This document shows, piece after piece, positions 17,216-27,773 of a DNA stretch of 64,000 nucleotides (positions are counted from its first letter, which is position 1; the number at the start of each line of letters is the position of its first letter). Both the position numbers and the translations under genes were made by a program. The notes under the pieces are model-generated. The model ran no database searches and had not been told where the DNA came from. It saw nothing but the letters and a program-made list of their open reading frames with translations. The stretch comes from Sporosarcina beigongshangi (GTDB lineage Bacteria; Actinomycetota; Actinomycetes; Actinomycetales; Micrococcaceae). The DNA is taken from NCBI RefSeq assembly GCF_016820535.1, contig NZ_JADHDY010000003.1, positions 248,001 through 312,000 on the forward strand, in the 5' to 3' direction.

Positions 17216-18172
17216 CTACTCGTCCACGGCGCGGCGGTTGGCGCGCAGGTAGATGATGGCAAAGACCAGTGAAATCAGAATCAGTATGTTGGAGAATGCT
17301 GCGCCGACACCGAATTGGAAGTTCACAAACGATTCTTGGTATGAGCGGACGGCAATGGTTTGCGTCGCGTTGGCGGGGCCGCCGTTGGTCAAGCCGAGGA
17401 TGATGTCCAGCACCTTGATCGTGTAGACCACGCCAAGCACCAGGACCACGCTGACCACCGGGCGCAGATTGGGCCAGGTGATGTGCCAGAAGGCTTTCCA
17501 CCCGGTGGCCCCGTCAAGCGAGCCGGCCTCATAGAGTTCCTCGGGGATGTCCTGCAGGCCGCCATACAGCAAGGTCACGTTGAAGGGTATGCCCACCCAA
17601 ATGTTGACGATGATGACGGCGATGAGTGCCACCGAGGGGCTGGTCAGCCACGGGATGGCGGGGATGCCGAACGTCCCGAGGAACTGGTTGAGGATGCCGG
17701 AGTCCTGGTCCAAAATGGATCGCCACGTGGCGCTGGCCACGATGAGCGGCAGCAACCAGGGCAGCAGGAGCATGGCCCGGAGGAAGCCGCTGAGTGGGAA
17801 CCGGCGGTTGAAGAACACCGCCAGGCCCAGGCCGATAACAAATTGGCCAATAATGGAGCCCACAGTGAACAGTGCCGTGTTGAGCATGGCCGGGCCGAAA
17901 AGGTTGGAACTGATCACCGTGGCGTAGTTTTGCAGACCCACCCACGGCGCTTCACCGGTGAAGAAGGTCTTGGTGGTGTAGTCCTGCAAACTCATAGTGA
18001 TGTTCTTGACCACGGGGTAGCCAAAATAGAGCACCATGAAAAGACCGGCCGGAACAACGAAGAGAATCTTGGTGATGGTCTCCTTGTCGAAACGGGAGCG
18101 CTTGCGGGCTGTCGGCTTTTGACGGGGCGTCTGGATCACCACGTCTTTGGAGTGCAACGATTGGGAAGTCAT
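17216..18172 (-). CDS. Carbohydrate ABC permease, MalF type
   Basis: Permease of 318 residues. A basic N-terminal tail of about 35 residues precedes six predicted TM helices, and the EAA loop reads LYEAGSLDGATGWKAFWHITWP near residue 220. AAAGG lies upstream of the ATG. It is co-directional with the binding-protein gene upstream and the MalG-type permease downstream and forms the importer channel with the latter. The substrate is probably trehalose or another alpha-glucoside, inferred from the thuA/thuB neighbours. Confidence 0.88.
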   Translation of the reverse strand: MTSQSLHSKDVVIQTPRQKPTARKRSRFDKETITKILFVVPAGLFMVLYFGYPVVKNITMSLQDYTTKTFFTGEAPWVGLQNYATVISSNLFGPAMLNTALFTVGSIIGQFVIGLGLAVFFNRRFPLSGFLRAMLLLPWLLPLIVASATWRSILDQDSGILNQFLGTFGIPAIPWLTSPSVALIAVIIVNIWVGIPFNVTLLYGGLQDIPEELYEAGSLDGATGWKAFWHITWPNLRPVVSVVLVLGVVYTIKVLDIILGLTNGGPANATQTIAVRSYQESFVNFQFGVGAAFSNILILISLVFAIIYLRANRRAVDE

Positions 18173-18237
18173 GGGTGCCTTTCGGCGGGTACCGTCCCTG
18201 GAGGCCAGAGACGGAACCCGCGATGGAATCAGTGGCG

Positions 18238-19467
18238 TCAGCCCTTGGCTGCCTGTTTGAAGGCGTCATCCACACTGGCCTGGCCCGTCAGCGCCAGCTG
18301 GATCGCCGTGTAAATGGTCGTGGCAGCCTTGGGCCACCCGTCGCCGAGCTTTCCGGTGCGGGAGCGCGCATCCGCCACCTGCTCCGTGAAGGCCTTCATG
18401 TCAGGTTTTTCGGCAATGAATTCATCGGCCAGCTCGGGCTTGGTCGGAATGGTGTTGCGCTGGGTGGCGAGCGAGAGCTGTGTGCTGTCCCTCGTGAAGC
18501 AGCTGATGAACTCGGCGGCCTTGGCCTGCTTTTCCTTGTTTCCGGTTTCGGGGATCGTCCACACTTCGCCGCCGAGCGGGGCCACGGGTTTCTGGCCGGC
18601 TTCCTTCACTGGGATCAGCACGGTATCCCACTCCAGATCCTTGTTCTCATTCAGGGCGTTGATCTGCCACGGCCCGTTGACCATCATGGCGGCTTTTCCG
18701 GCCGCAAACTGGTCCTTCACATCGCCCTGCGACCAGTTAATGACGCTCTTTGAGGCGGAGCCGCTGTCCACGAGGTCTTTCCACAACTGCAGGGCTTCCT
18801 TGTTTTCGGGCGAATCAAGATTCGTCTCGTCACCGCCGTTGGTCCACATGAAGGGCAGGAACTGCCAGGCGCCTTCGTACGTTGCGATGGCAGAGAAGGC
18901 CACGCCGTACTGGTCGCCGCTCGTCAGCGCCTTGGCGGTGGATTTGAGCTCATCCCAGGTGGTCGGCGGCGTCAAACCGGCATCCGCCAGGAGCTTCTTG
19001 TTGTAGAAAATGCCCAGGGTGTTGGCGGTGGGAGCGAGCCCGTAGACCTTGCCCTCGTAGGTACCGGCGTCGAGCATGCCTTGGGCGAAGCCGTCGGTGT
19101 TGACATTGAATTCCTCCAGCGGCACCAGGCCGCCCGTCGAAGCAATTTCCTGCAGATCCGGGTTGTCCAGCATCAAAATGTCGGGCAGGGTCTTGGAGGA
19201 GGACTTCTGCAGAACCTTCTGAATGAGATCCTTGCCGGGAACCGCCTCGCGCTCGATCTTGACGCCGATTTCGGAGGCGCAGCTTTCAATTTCCTTCTTG
19301 ATGGCCAGGTTGTCAGGCTCGTTGTTGTAGTAATCCATGAGCGTCAGCGTGGAGGCGTCGCCGCCGCTGTTGCCGCCACCCCCGCCGCCGCAGGCCGTCA
19401 GGGCCAACGGGACGAGCGCCGCAACTGCTAGTGCCTTGGTCAAGTGCTTCTTGGCATGGTTTTTCAC
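18238..19467 (-). CDS. Extracellular sugar-binding lipoprotein (ABC importer)
   Basis: Family 1 solute-binding protein of 409 residues, the capture component of the importer downstream. The N-terminus (KNHAKKHLTKALAVAALVP) leads to a lipobox LTAC, so the mature protein is lipid-anchored outside the membrane, followed by a Gly-rich spacer. MWTNGGDETNLDSPE and MMVNGPWQINA are typical binding-protein stretches. Start: the GTG at 19467 has AGGGAG upstream, and residues coded further upstream do not resemble a signal peptide. Its promoter region holds two LacI-type operators. Confidence 0.88.
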   Translation of the reverse strand: MKNHAKKHLTKALAVAALVPLALTACGGGGGGNSGGDASTLTLMDYYNNEPDNLAIKKEIESCASEIGVKIEREAVPGKDLIQKVLQKSSSKTLPDILMLDNPDLQEIASTGGLVPLEEFNVNTDGFAQGMLDAGTYEGKVYGLAPTANTLGIFYNKKLLADAGLTPPTTWDELKSTAKALTSGDQYGVAFSAIATYEGAWQFLPFMWTNGGDETNLDSPENKEALQLWKDLVDSGSASKSVINWSQGDVKDQFAAGKAAMMVNGPWQINALNENKDLEWDTVLIPVKEAGQKPVAPLGGEVWTIPETGNKEKQAKAAEFISCFTRDSTQLSLATQRNTIPTKPELADEFIAEKPDMKAFTEQVADARSRTGKLGDGWPKAATTIYTAIQLALTGQASVDDAFKQAAKG

Positions 19468-19576
19468 TGTAGCTCCCTTGCTCAATTGGTAGTTCGACGC
19501 CTGCCCCTCTTTGGGCGGCATCGCTGCTCCTGCCGTGGAGCCTCCCGGACGATACGAATTGGGCGGCCCACATAAA

Positions 19577-19596
19577 AAAGTAAAGCGCTTTACTTT
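19577..19596. promoter_or_regulatory. LacI-family operator 1 of thu-like operon
   Basis: AAAGTAAAGCGCTTTACTTT is a perfect 20-base palindrome with the central CG typical of LacI/GalR operators. It lies 110 bases upstream of the binding-protein start, in the divergent promoter region. Confidence 0.85.
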
Positions 19597-19647
19597 GGCT
19601 TGTGAGTTAGATCATGCCGCGCCTTGGTGGCCGTGTCAAGACCTATT

Positions 19648-19659
19648 TAAAGCGCTTTA
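19648..19659. promoter_or_regulatory. LacI-family operator 2 of thu-like operon
   Basis: TAAAGCGCTTTA repeats the core of the first operator, with its centre 67 bases away. It lies about 80 bases upstream of the LacI-type gene start. Two sites at this spacing could allow looping or separate control of the two divergent promoters. Confidence 0.82.
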
Positions 19660-19738
19660 CTTTTTTGTCGGCGTGGGCGACGATGTGTCGACGGCAAGTG
19701 CTGTAGTTTGATGATCAAACATGGCGGAGGGAGAAATC

Positions 19739-20758
19739 ATGGCGACCATGCAGGATGTGGCCAACCGGGCCAACGTCTCCCTGGCCACGGTTTCCTTCAC
19801 CATCAACAACTCCAAACCCGTTTCGGCCAGAACTCGCGCCAAAGTGGAGTTGGCCATGAAGGAACTCGGCTATCGACGCAACGCCGTCGGCAGCGCTTTG
19901 GCACGCGGGCGAACCCACGTCTTGGCCCTGCTCTATCCGGCCCTGCAGCACCGCTTCTCCGCCACCTCCGTCCTCTTCTTCACAAGCGCCGCAGATCAGG
20001 CCCGATTGCGTGGCTACAACCTTGTACTCTGGCCCATGAGCAACGAAGCTGACGCCATTTCGGAACTCACCTCGTCGGGCCTCGTGGACGGCGTGGTGCT
20101 GATGGAAGTCCAGCTCGACGACCCGCGCGTCGAAGAACTTTCCGGCGGCACCACGCCCTTTTCCCTCATCGGCCGCACGCGAGACACCACCGGCATCCCC
20201 TACGTCGACGTCAACTTCGAGCACGCTGTGGAAAACGCCATCGACCGGCTCATCAAGCTGGGGCACACGAACCTCGCACTGATCGACGGCGGCACGGGCG
20301 ACCAACTTCTGGGCGGCTACGGCCCGGTGGCCCGGACTCGAACAACGTTCGGCGAGATAACGGCACAGCGCGGTCTTACAGGCATCATCATGAGTGGCGG
20401 CGCATCCTCGGAAGGAGGCCGGACACTTGCCGCCGAATTCTTGGCGGAGCACCCCGAAACTACAGGCATTCTGCTCATGAACGAACCCGCGGGCCCCGGA
20501 TTTGTTGCCGGTCTGCAAAAGGCCGGCAAACGCCTTCCGGACGACTTGTCCGTCATCGCCATCGGCTCATCGATCGACACGGCAACCATGGCCGAGCCCG
20601 AACTGAGCGTCCTCGTCTCCCCCGCAGACACGCTTGGACGCCTCGGTGTCGATGCCCTCATAGACCGCCTCGACGAGCCGAACAAGGCCCTCCCCCAGCG
20701 CCTCATCAAGTGCACCTTCTCGAAGGGATCAACATTGGGCCCCGCACCTGCCCATTGA
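19739..20758 (+). CDS. LacI-family regulator of the thu-like operon
   Basis: Transcription factor of 339 residues. The N-terminal helix-turn-helix and hinge (MQDVANRANVSLATVSFTINNSKPVSARTR split over residues 4-33, then LGYRRNAVGSALARGR) is followed by a periplasmic-binding-protein-like effector domain. I start at ATG 19739 because GGAGGGAG lies just upstream. The two TAAAGCGCTTTA operators between it and the importer genes make it their likely repressor, released by the imported sugar. Confidence 0.88.
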   Translation: MATMQDVANRANVSLATVSFTINNSKPVSARTRAKVELAMKELGYRRNAVGSALARGRTHVLALLYPALQHRFSATSVLFFTSAADQARLRGYNLVLWPMSNEADAISELTSSGLVDGVVLMEVQLDDPRVEELSGGTTPFSLIGRTRDTTGIPYVDVNFEHAVENAIDRLIKLGHTNLALIDGGTGDQLLGGYGPVARTRTTFGEITAQRGLTGIIMSGGASSEGGRTLAAEFLAEHPETTGILLMNEPAGPGFVAGLQKAGKRLPDDLSVIAIGSSIDTATMAEPELSVLVSPADTLGRLGVDALIDRLDEPNKALPQRLIKCTFSKGSTLGPAPAH

Positions 20759-20762
20759 GGGG

Positions 20763-21287
20763 TTACTGGGTGCCGATCATCTCTTCGACGGCTTCGCAAG
20801 CACCAAGGCTGTGGTCCATGGGCTCGGGGGTCTCGCAGGCGATGCGGCGCAAAAGACTTCGGAAAAGTGTGCGCTCATCGGCATCAAGAGCACCAAGAAT
20901 GTCATCTTCGGCCTCGCGCACATGCGCCTGAAGATCGGCCAACCGCGCCAATCCGGCATCGGTGGCCACAACCATGCGGGCACGGCGATCGGCAGGGTTG
21001 AGTTGCCGCTCCACGAGGCCGGCCCGGACGAAGTCGTCCACCAGGTACGTCATGACGGTTCGGTCGATGCCCAGGTGCTGGGCCAGGGCCAGTTGGTTCG
21101 GCTGTTCGCCGCTGGCAACCGCCACCAGGACCTGGTAGCCGCGGGCACCGTGCGGGAATGCGCCCATGGCCGCGGTTGATGCGTTCTGGTAATTCCGCAC
21201 CAGCACGCCCAGCGTCCACCCAAAGTCCTCCTGGGGGCTGGTGTTCGGCTGCGCGGCGGTTGTGCTGTTGCTCATGCCATTCATCAT
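20763..21287 (-). CDS. MarR-family regulator
   Basis: Winged-helix regulator of 174 residues. The DNA-binding part contains LAQHLGIDRTVMTYLVDDFVRAGLVERQ, followed by the wing NPADRRARMVVATDAG, the hallmark of MarR proteins. It is convergent with the LacI gene (4 bases between stops) and divergent from a flavin-dependent monooxygenase gene. A start at the fifth codon (21275) is also possible. The likely targets are itself and the oxidoreductase genes across the intergenic region. Confidence 0.85.
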   Translation of the reverse strand: MMNGMSNSTTAAQPNTSPQEDFGWTLGVLVRNYQNASTAAMGAFPHGARGYQVLVAVASGEQPNQLALAQHLGIDRTVMTYLVDDFVRAGLVERQLNPADRRARMVVATDAGLARLADLQAHVREAEDDILGALDADERTLFRSLLRRIACETPEPMDHSLGACEAVEEMIGTQ

Positions 21288-21300
21288 AACGGATTATTGC

Positions 21301-21342
21301 GCTTTACAACAGATAATATTTGAGTAAGATGATCTGTAAAGC
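21301..21342. promoter_or_regulatory. Inverted repeat in the MarR/monooxygenase promoter region
   Basis: GCTTTACA at 21301-21308 and TGTAAAGC at 21335-21342 form an inverted repeat around an AT-rich centre. The local AT richness contrasts with the flanking genes and marks the divergent promoters. The arms could be MarR half-sites; the 26-base separation is long for one dimer, so they may instead be two separate sites. Confidence 0.5.
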
Positions 21343-21400
21343 AGAATATATTGGCTGACGGCCGGCCAGCGCAACAGCCGCCAAGGAAGAAGGAGTCCCC

Positions 21401-22459
21401 GTGGAACTAGGCGTTTACAGCTTTGGAGATGTCCACCGGAACCCCGTCACGGGCGCCGAGGTCAGCGGCCAGCAGCGCATGGCAGACCTCCTCGAGCGCG
21501 CACGGCTGGCCGATGATGTGGGCCTTGACTACTTTGGCATCGGCGAACACCACCGGGCGGACTTTGCCGTCTCGTCCATCGTTCCCGTGCTCGCCGCGGC
21601 CGCCGCACAGACCAGGAACATCAAGGTCGGCTCCGCCGTCACGGTGCTCAGCACAGAGGACCCCGTCCGCGTCTACCAGCAGTTCGCCACCCTTGACCTG
21701 CTGTCCGGCGGACGTGCGGAACTGACAGCCGGCCGCGGTTCGTTCATCGAGTCCTACCCGCTCTTTGGCGCTGACCTGAATGACTACGAGGCCCTCTACG
21801 AGGAAAAGATCCAGCTTCTGCTGGCGCTCAACGACGCCGGCCGCAGGGAGGAACCCATCACGTGGCGCGGCAAGTTCCGCCCGGCGTTGGACGACGCCAC
21901 GATCTATCCCCGCCCCGTGGACAACAACCTGGACATCTGGATCGCCACCGGCGGCACCCCGGCGTCTTCGGTGCGCGCAGCCCGCCTCGGCACGAACGTC
22001 ATCTACGCACTGCTGGGCGGGGCGGTCAGCAACTTCGCCCGCCATGCACAGCTGTTCCGGGCGGAGGCAGAGCAGGCCGGGCACGACGCCAACGCACTCA
22101 AGGTGGGGGTCAGCGCCGTCGGACTTGTGGCCAAAAGCGGTGCGCAGGAGACCTTCTACCCCTATTGGCGCCACCTCATGGACGGCCTTTCCCGCGAGCG
22201 CGGCTTCTCCCAGCCGAACCGCATCAGCTACGACATGCAGACGGCACCCAAGGGCGCCATCTATGCGGGCACCCCGGAGCAGGTTGCCGAAAAGATCCTG
22301 CTGACCCGGGAGCACATGGGCCACGACCGCCACATCCTGCAAATGGACCTGGCCTCCGTTCCACAAAAAGACGTCCTGAAATCCATCGAACTTCTCGGCA
22401 CCGAGGTCAAGCCCCTCATCGACGCCGAACTGCGCAACCAGGAAAAGGCAGCAGCATGA
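21401..22459 (+). CDS. LLM-class flavin-dependent oxidoreductase
   Basis: Luciferase-like TIM-barrel monooxygenase of 352 residues. Typical stretches are DVGLDYFGIGEHHRADFAVSS near residue 40, VGSAVTVLSTEDPVRVYQQFATLDLLSGGR near residue 75, and TAGRGSFIESYPLFG. It starts with GTG at 21401 with AAGGAG at good spacing. Its stop overlaps the ATG of the next gene, an F420/NADP reductase-like protein, suggesting a paired system in which the partner supplies reduced cofactor. The substrate cannot be told from sequence. Confidence 0.85.
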   Translation: MELGVYSFGDVHRNPVTGAEVSGQQRMADLLERARLADDVGLDYFGIGEHHRADFAVSSIVPVLAAAAAQTRNIKVGSAVTVLSTEDPVRVYQQFATLDLLSGGRAELTAGRGSFIESYPLFGADLNDYEALYEEKIQLLLALNDAGRREEPITWRGKFRPALDDATIYPRPVDNNLDIWIATGGTPASSVRAARLGTNVIYALLGGAVSNFARHAQLFRAEAEQAGHDANALKVGVSAVGLVAKSGAQETFYPYWRHLMDGLSRERGFSQPNRISYDMQTAPKGAIYAGTPEQVAEKILLTREHMGHDRHILQMDLASVPQKDVLKSIELLGTEVKPLIDAELRNQEKAAA

Positions 22460-23157
22460 ACCAGATACTCCAGCACGATCCCGCCACCACGACCATCGGC
22501 ATTCTCGGCGCCGGCAAGGTCGGCACGGGTGTGGCGCGACAGGCACTGAAGGCCGGCTACCGCGTGCTGATCGCGGCCTCCGGCGACCCCAAGGACATCT
22601 CGTTGATCATCTCCGTCATGGCCCCGGGAGCAGTCGCGGCCAGCGCAGCGGATGTCATGTCCGAGGCCGACCTCGTGGTCCTGTCCGTGCCGCTGCACAA
22701 GTTCCGTACGCTGGATCCGGCGGGCCTGGCCGGCAAGCACGTGCTGGACACCATGAACTACTGGCGGGACACCAATGGCGACATGCCCGAGCTGGACGAA
22801 GCGCCGTCGAGCTCCGAAATGGTCCACGCGCACATTCCCGAGGCCCGGCTGGCGAAGTCACTGAACCACATCGGCTACCACGAGCTCGAACTGGACGCCC
22901 GGCCCGCCGGTGCCCCGGACCGCCGCGCACTGGCCGTCACGTCGGACGACGCGGAGACCCTTGCATTGGCGCTGGGCTTTGTGGAACGCCTTGGCTTTGA
23001 CGCGGTCGACGGCGGACGGCTCTCCAACGGTGCCGCGTTTGAACCGGGGACGCCGATCTTCACCGGCTCCTACGACCAGGCAGGGTTGCAGTCGGAACTG
23101 CTGGCCCACGCAGCCTCTGCCGCCGGCGAGGAACTGGCACTCTCACCGGTGCACTGA
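22456..23157 (+). CDS. NADPH-dependent F420 reductase-like protein
   Basis: Rossmann-fold protein of 233 residues with the dinucleotide motif GILGAGKVGTGVARQA near residue 16 and the later motif ADLVVLSVPLHKFRTL near residue 75, as in F420H2:NADP oxidoreductases and ketol-acid reductoisomerase-like proteins. The start ATG overlaps the stop of the LLM monooxygenase gene (ATGA). It may regenerate reduced flavin or F420 for that enzyme (inference). Confidence 0.8.
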   Translation: MNQILQHDPATTTIGILGAGKVGTGVARQALKAGYRVLIAASGDPKDISLIISVMAPGAVAASAADVMSEADLVVLSVPLHKFRTLDPAGLAGKHVLDTMNYWRDTNGDMPELDEAPSSSEMVHAHIPEARLAKSLNHIGYHELELDARPAGAPDRRALAVTSDDAETLALALGFVERLGFDAVDGGRLSNGAAFEPGTPIFTGSYDQAGLQSELLAHAASAAGEELALSPVH

Positions 23158-23193
23158 CCCCGCCGGGCGCCACGCGGCCCCATGGGCCCTCCG

Positions 23194-23733
23194 TCAGGCC
23201 TTTGTGACGACCGAGCTGACCGGCGTCGCGTTGCTGAAAAGGTCTTGCACGGGGCAGCGCGACTCGACAAAGCGGCCCAGCTCCTCGTAGCTTTCCTGCG
23301 ATTCCGGGCCTGAGATCCGCACCGACAGCCTGATATCAGTGAAGCCGGGACGGACACTGGGGTCGATCCCGAACAGGCCGCGCACGTCCAGGTCGCCTTC
23401 TGCGTCGATCTGGATGTCATCGACCCGGGTGCCCAGCAGTTCGGCGTAGAGCCGGTACACCACCACCTGGCAGGCGATGATGGCCCCGAGCGCATACTCC
23501 ACGGGGCTCGCTGCCGTGTCGTCCCCGGCCAGGGCCGCGGGCTCGTCCACCGTGAACAGGTGCTTCCCGGCGCTGATCCGCGTCGCCACGGAGCCGACGC
23601 CCACCCCCGCCGCCGTATATGTCAGCCTCGCGCTATCCGGGTTGGCGGCGATCCGCCTGCTCCATGCGGCGCCGGCCTCGCCGAGCCTGGCCGAACGCTG
23701 CGCCACCTCGTCAACAAGTGCTGTTTCAGTCAT
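23194..23733 (-). CDS. OsmC/Ohr-family peroxide-detoxification protein
   Basis: OsmC-like protein of 179 residues. The first conserved cysteine lies in YALGAIIACQVVVYRLYAE near residue 98 and the second in VESRCPVQDLFSNATPV near the C-terminus, the pair used for thiol-based peroxide reduction in OsmC/Ohr proteins. An upstream extension to 23760 is possible but unneeded. It is convergent with the F420-reductase-like gene, with a 36-base gap. Confidence 0.82.
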   Translation of the reverse strand: MTETALVDEVAQRSARLGEAGAAWSRRIAANPDSARLTYTAAGVGVGSVATRISAGKHLFTVDEPAALAGDDTAASPVEYALGAIIACQVVVYRLYAELLGTRVDDIQIDAEGDLDVRGLFGIDPSVRPGFTDIRLSVRISGPESQESYEELGRFVESRCPVQDLFSNATPVSSVVTKA

Positions 23734-24071
23734 GATGTTCCTTCGGGTCCTTGCGGGCACCGTACGCCCGCCATACTTACGCCGCGGCCGTTGCCTGGCG
23801 TCGAATCCTCACCTGGGGCACCCCACTATGGTTGGGAGGGTTGCCGCTCGAGCAGCCAGGGCCTTCGCTCGAAACTCTTGATTCTGCATTCCAGTCTGGC
23901 CCCCAGCCGCCTCGCACCCAAGCTTTCCGTCACATGCGGCAACATGGCCTGCCCGACGGCGGCGCGCCAGTCCCAGCCGGCGGGCGGCCCGGGCACAGCA
24001 ACAGCGGGCGCGTGGCGAGACGCCCGCCACGCCCGTCCCCGGCCGTCCGCAGGGCAACTTAAGATGGACTA
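23734..24071. other. Gene-free stretch upstream of the ABC-F gene
   Basis: These 338 bases contain overlapping open frames on both strands, none with a ribosome-binding site or a recognisable protein. A GC-rich, partly self-complementary segment lies at 24006-24034, close to the ABC-F start. It may be a structured leader, as found before many ABC-F genes, but no leader peptide could be defined. Confidence 0.4.
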
Positions 24072-25709
24072 ATGAGCGCAACACTTGTGGCAAAGGACCT
24101 CTCCGGAGGCCACGCACACCGCACCCTGTTCAGCAACCTCTCCTTCACCGTCGCCCCGGGCGATGTGATTGGCGTGGTCGGAGCCAACGGCGCCGGCAAG
24201 TCAACACTTTTGAGCCTTCTGGCCGGCGCTGCCACCCCGCAGGGCGGCAGTGTCAGCACGGCACCGCAGGACGCGTTCGTGGGCTGGCTGCCGCAGGAGC
24301 ACGAGCGGGTCGAGGGCGAATCCATCGCCGGCTACATCGGCCGCCGCACCGGCTGCACCCAGGCCACCGTCGACATGGAAAGCTCCGCGGAGGCGCTGGG
24401 ATCCGGCAACTCCGCAGACGACGACCGCTACGCCGCAGCCCTGGACCACTGGCTGGCCTGCGGCGCCGCGGACCTTGACGAACGCATCCCCGCAACGCTC
24501 GCCGAGCTCGGCCTGGACCTCAGCCCCGAGGCACCCATGACCGGGCTCTCCGGCGGACAGGCCGCCCGGGTGGCGCTGGCCGCGCTCCTGCTGAGCCGGT
24601 TCGACGTCGTGCTTCTGGACGAACCCACCAACGACCTGGACCTGGCAGGCCTGGCGCGCCTGGAGGAATTCGTGAAGGGGCTGCGCGGCGGCGTGGTTCT
24701 CGTCTCGCACGACCGCGAGTTCCTGGCCCGCACCATCACCTCGGTCGTGGAGCTGGACCTGGCGCAAAACAAGGTGGCCGTGTACGACGGCGGCTACGAC
24801 TCCTTCCTCGAGGAGCGCGCCATCGCCAAGCGCCATGCCCGCGAGGCCTACGACGAGTTTGCCGAGAAGAAGGCGGACCTCGTGGGGCGTGCCCGCGTGC
24901 AGCGCGAATGGAGCTCCCAGGGCGTGCGCAACGCCATGAAAAAGAGTCCCGACAATGACAAGATCCGCCGCAGGGCCGCCTCTGAATCCTCCGAGAAGCA
25001 GGCGCAGAAGGTGCGGCAGATGGAGTCCCGGATCGCCCGCCTCGACGAGGTGGAGGAGCCGCGCAAGGAGTGGGCGCTGCAGTTCAGCATCGGCGCCGCC
25101 CCGCGCTCCAGCACCGTGGTCTCCACCCTCAATGCGGCTGTGGTCCGGCAGGGTGATTTCACGCTGGGTCCGGTGTCCGCTCAGGTCAACGCCGGGGAGC
25201 GGATCGGCATCACGGGCCCCAACGGCGCCGGGAAGTCCACGCTGCTGAAGCTGCTGCTGGGCCGCCTTTCCCCGGACGACGGCGTTGCCTCCCTGGGTGC
25301 GAACGTCGCCGTTGGCGAGGTCGACCAGGCACGCAGCCAGTTCCCCGAAGGCACGCCGCTGGGCGATGCCTTTGAGGCGCTGGTGCCGGAGATGAACCAG
25401 GGCGAGGTGCGCACGCTGCTGGCCAAGTTCGGGCTGAAGGCGGACCAGGTGACAAGCCCGGTGGGCGCCCTGTCCCCCGGCGAACGCACCCGTGCGTCGC
25501 TGGCGCTGCTGCAGGCGCGCGGCGTGAACGTGCTGGTGCTCGACGAGCCGACCAACCACTTGGACCTGCCCGCGATCGAGCAACTGGAAGAGGCACTGGA
25601 AAGCTACGAGGGCACGCTGCTGCTGGTCACCCATGACCGCCGGCTGCTGGAACACGTGCGCCTTGACACCAGGTGGGCTGTGTCGGACGGGCAGCTCCGC
25701 GAGCTGTAA
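24072..25709 (+). CDS. ABC-F family ATPase (translation factor/antibiotic resistance type)
   Basis: Soluble duplicated ATPase of 545 residues without membrane segments. The first ABC domain has Walker A GANGAGKS (about residue 37), signature LSGGQ (about 158) and Walker B VVLLDEPTNDLDL. The second has GPNGAGKS (about 381), LSPGERTRA and VLVLDEPTNHLDL. A charged linker rich in Arg, Lys and Glu (about residues 255-330) joins them, as in ABC-F proteins that act on the ribosome. It could be a housekeeping factor or an antibiotic target-protection protein; sequence alone does not decide. Confidence 0.88.
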   Translation: MSATLVAKDLSGGHAHRTLFSNLSFTVAPGDVIGVVGANGAGKSTLLSLLAGAATPQGGSVSTAPQDAFVGWLPQEHERVEGESIAGYIGRRTGCTQATVDMESSAEALGSGNSADDDRYAAALDHWLACGAADLDERIPATLAELGLDLSPEAPMTGLSGGQAARVALAALLLSRFDVVLLDEPTNDLDLAGLARLEEFVKGLRGGVVLVSHDREFLARTITSVVELDLAQNKVAVYDGGYDSFLEERAIAKRHAREAYDEFAEKKADLVGRARVQREWSSQGVRNAMKKSPDNDKIRRRAASESSEKQAQKVRQMESRIARLDEVEEPRKEWALQFSIGAAPRSSTVVSTLNAAVVRQGDFTLGPVSAQVNAGERIGITGPNGAGKSTLLKLLLGRLSPDDGVASLGANVAVGEVDQARSQFPEGTPLGDAFEALVPEMNQGEVRTLLAKFGLKADQVTSPVGALSPGERTRASLALLQARGVNVLVLDEPTNHLDLPAIEQLEEALESYEGTLLLVTHDRRLLEHVRLDTRWAVSDGQLREL

Positions 25710-25730
25710 CCATTCGTCCGCGACGTGCCG

Positions 25731-25762
25731 GGGCCTGCAAGACCAATGGATCTTGCAGGCCC
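25731..25762 (+). terminator. Terminator hairpin after the ABC-F gene
   Basis: A perfect 12-base-pair stem (GGGCCTGCAAGA / TCTTGCAGGCCC) with an 8-base loop begins 22 bases after the ABC-F stop. A short T-containing run follows. Confidence 0.8.
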
Positions 25763-27587
<1,825 letters not shown>

Positions 27588-27658
27588 AACCGCGAAGTGC
27601 ACACCCGGCAGCGACAACGGCCGGCGGCGCCTCCGCAGCCATTGCTGCCCATACAGTA

Positions 27659-27684
27659 CGCCCCCGCACAGCAGTGCGGGGGCG
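27659..27684 (+). terminator. Terminator-like hairpin after the FMO gene
   Basis: CGCCCCCGCA and TGCGGGGGCG form a perfect 10-base-pair GC stem with a 6-base loop, 70 bases after the FMO stop. No T run follows, as is common for actinobacterial terminators. Confidence 0.6.
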
Positions 27685-27773
27685 CCTGCGGGCCAACGGG
27701 CGCTCAGCCATTGACAGCCCGGCAAATTGCGCGCATTCTAAAAACATAAGTTCCGTTTTTAGATGGAGGAGTC

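Noticed and set aside
24201-25655. Minus-strand open frame (484 codons) opposite the ABC-F gene
   Set aside because: The ABC-F protein has intact Walker, signature and linker motifs in the same DNA; the antisense product has no recognisable domain.
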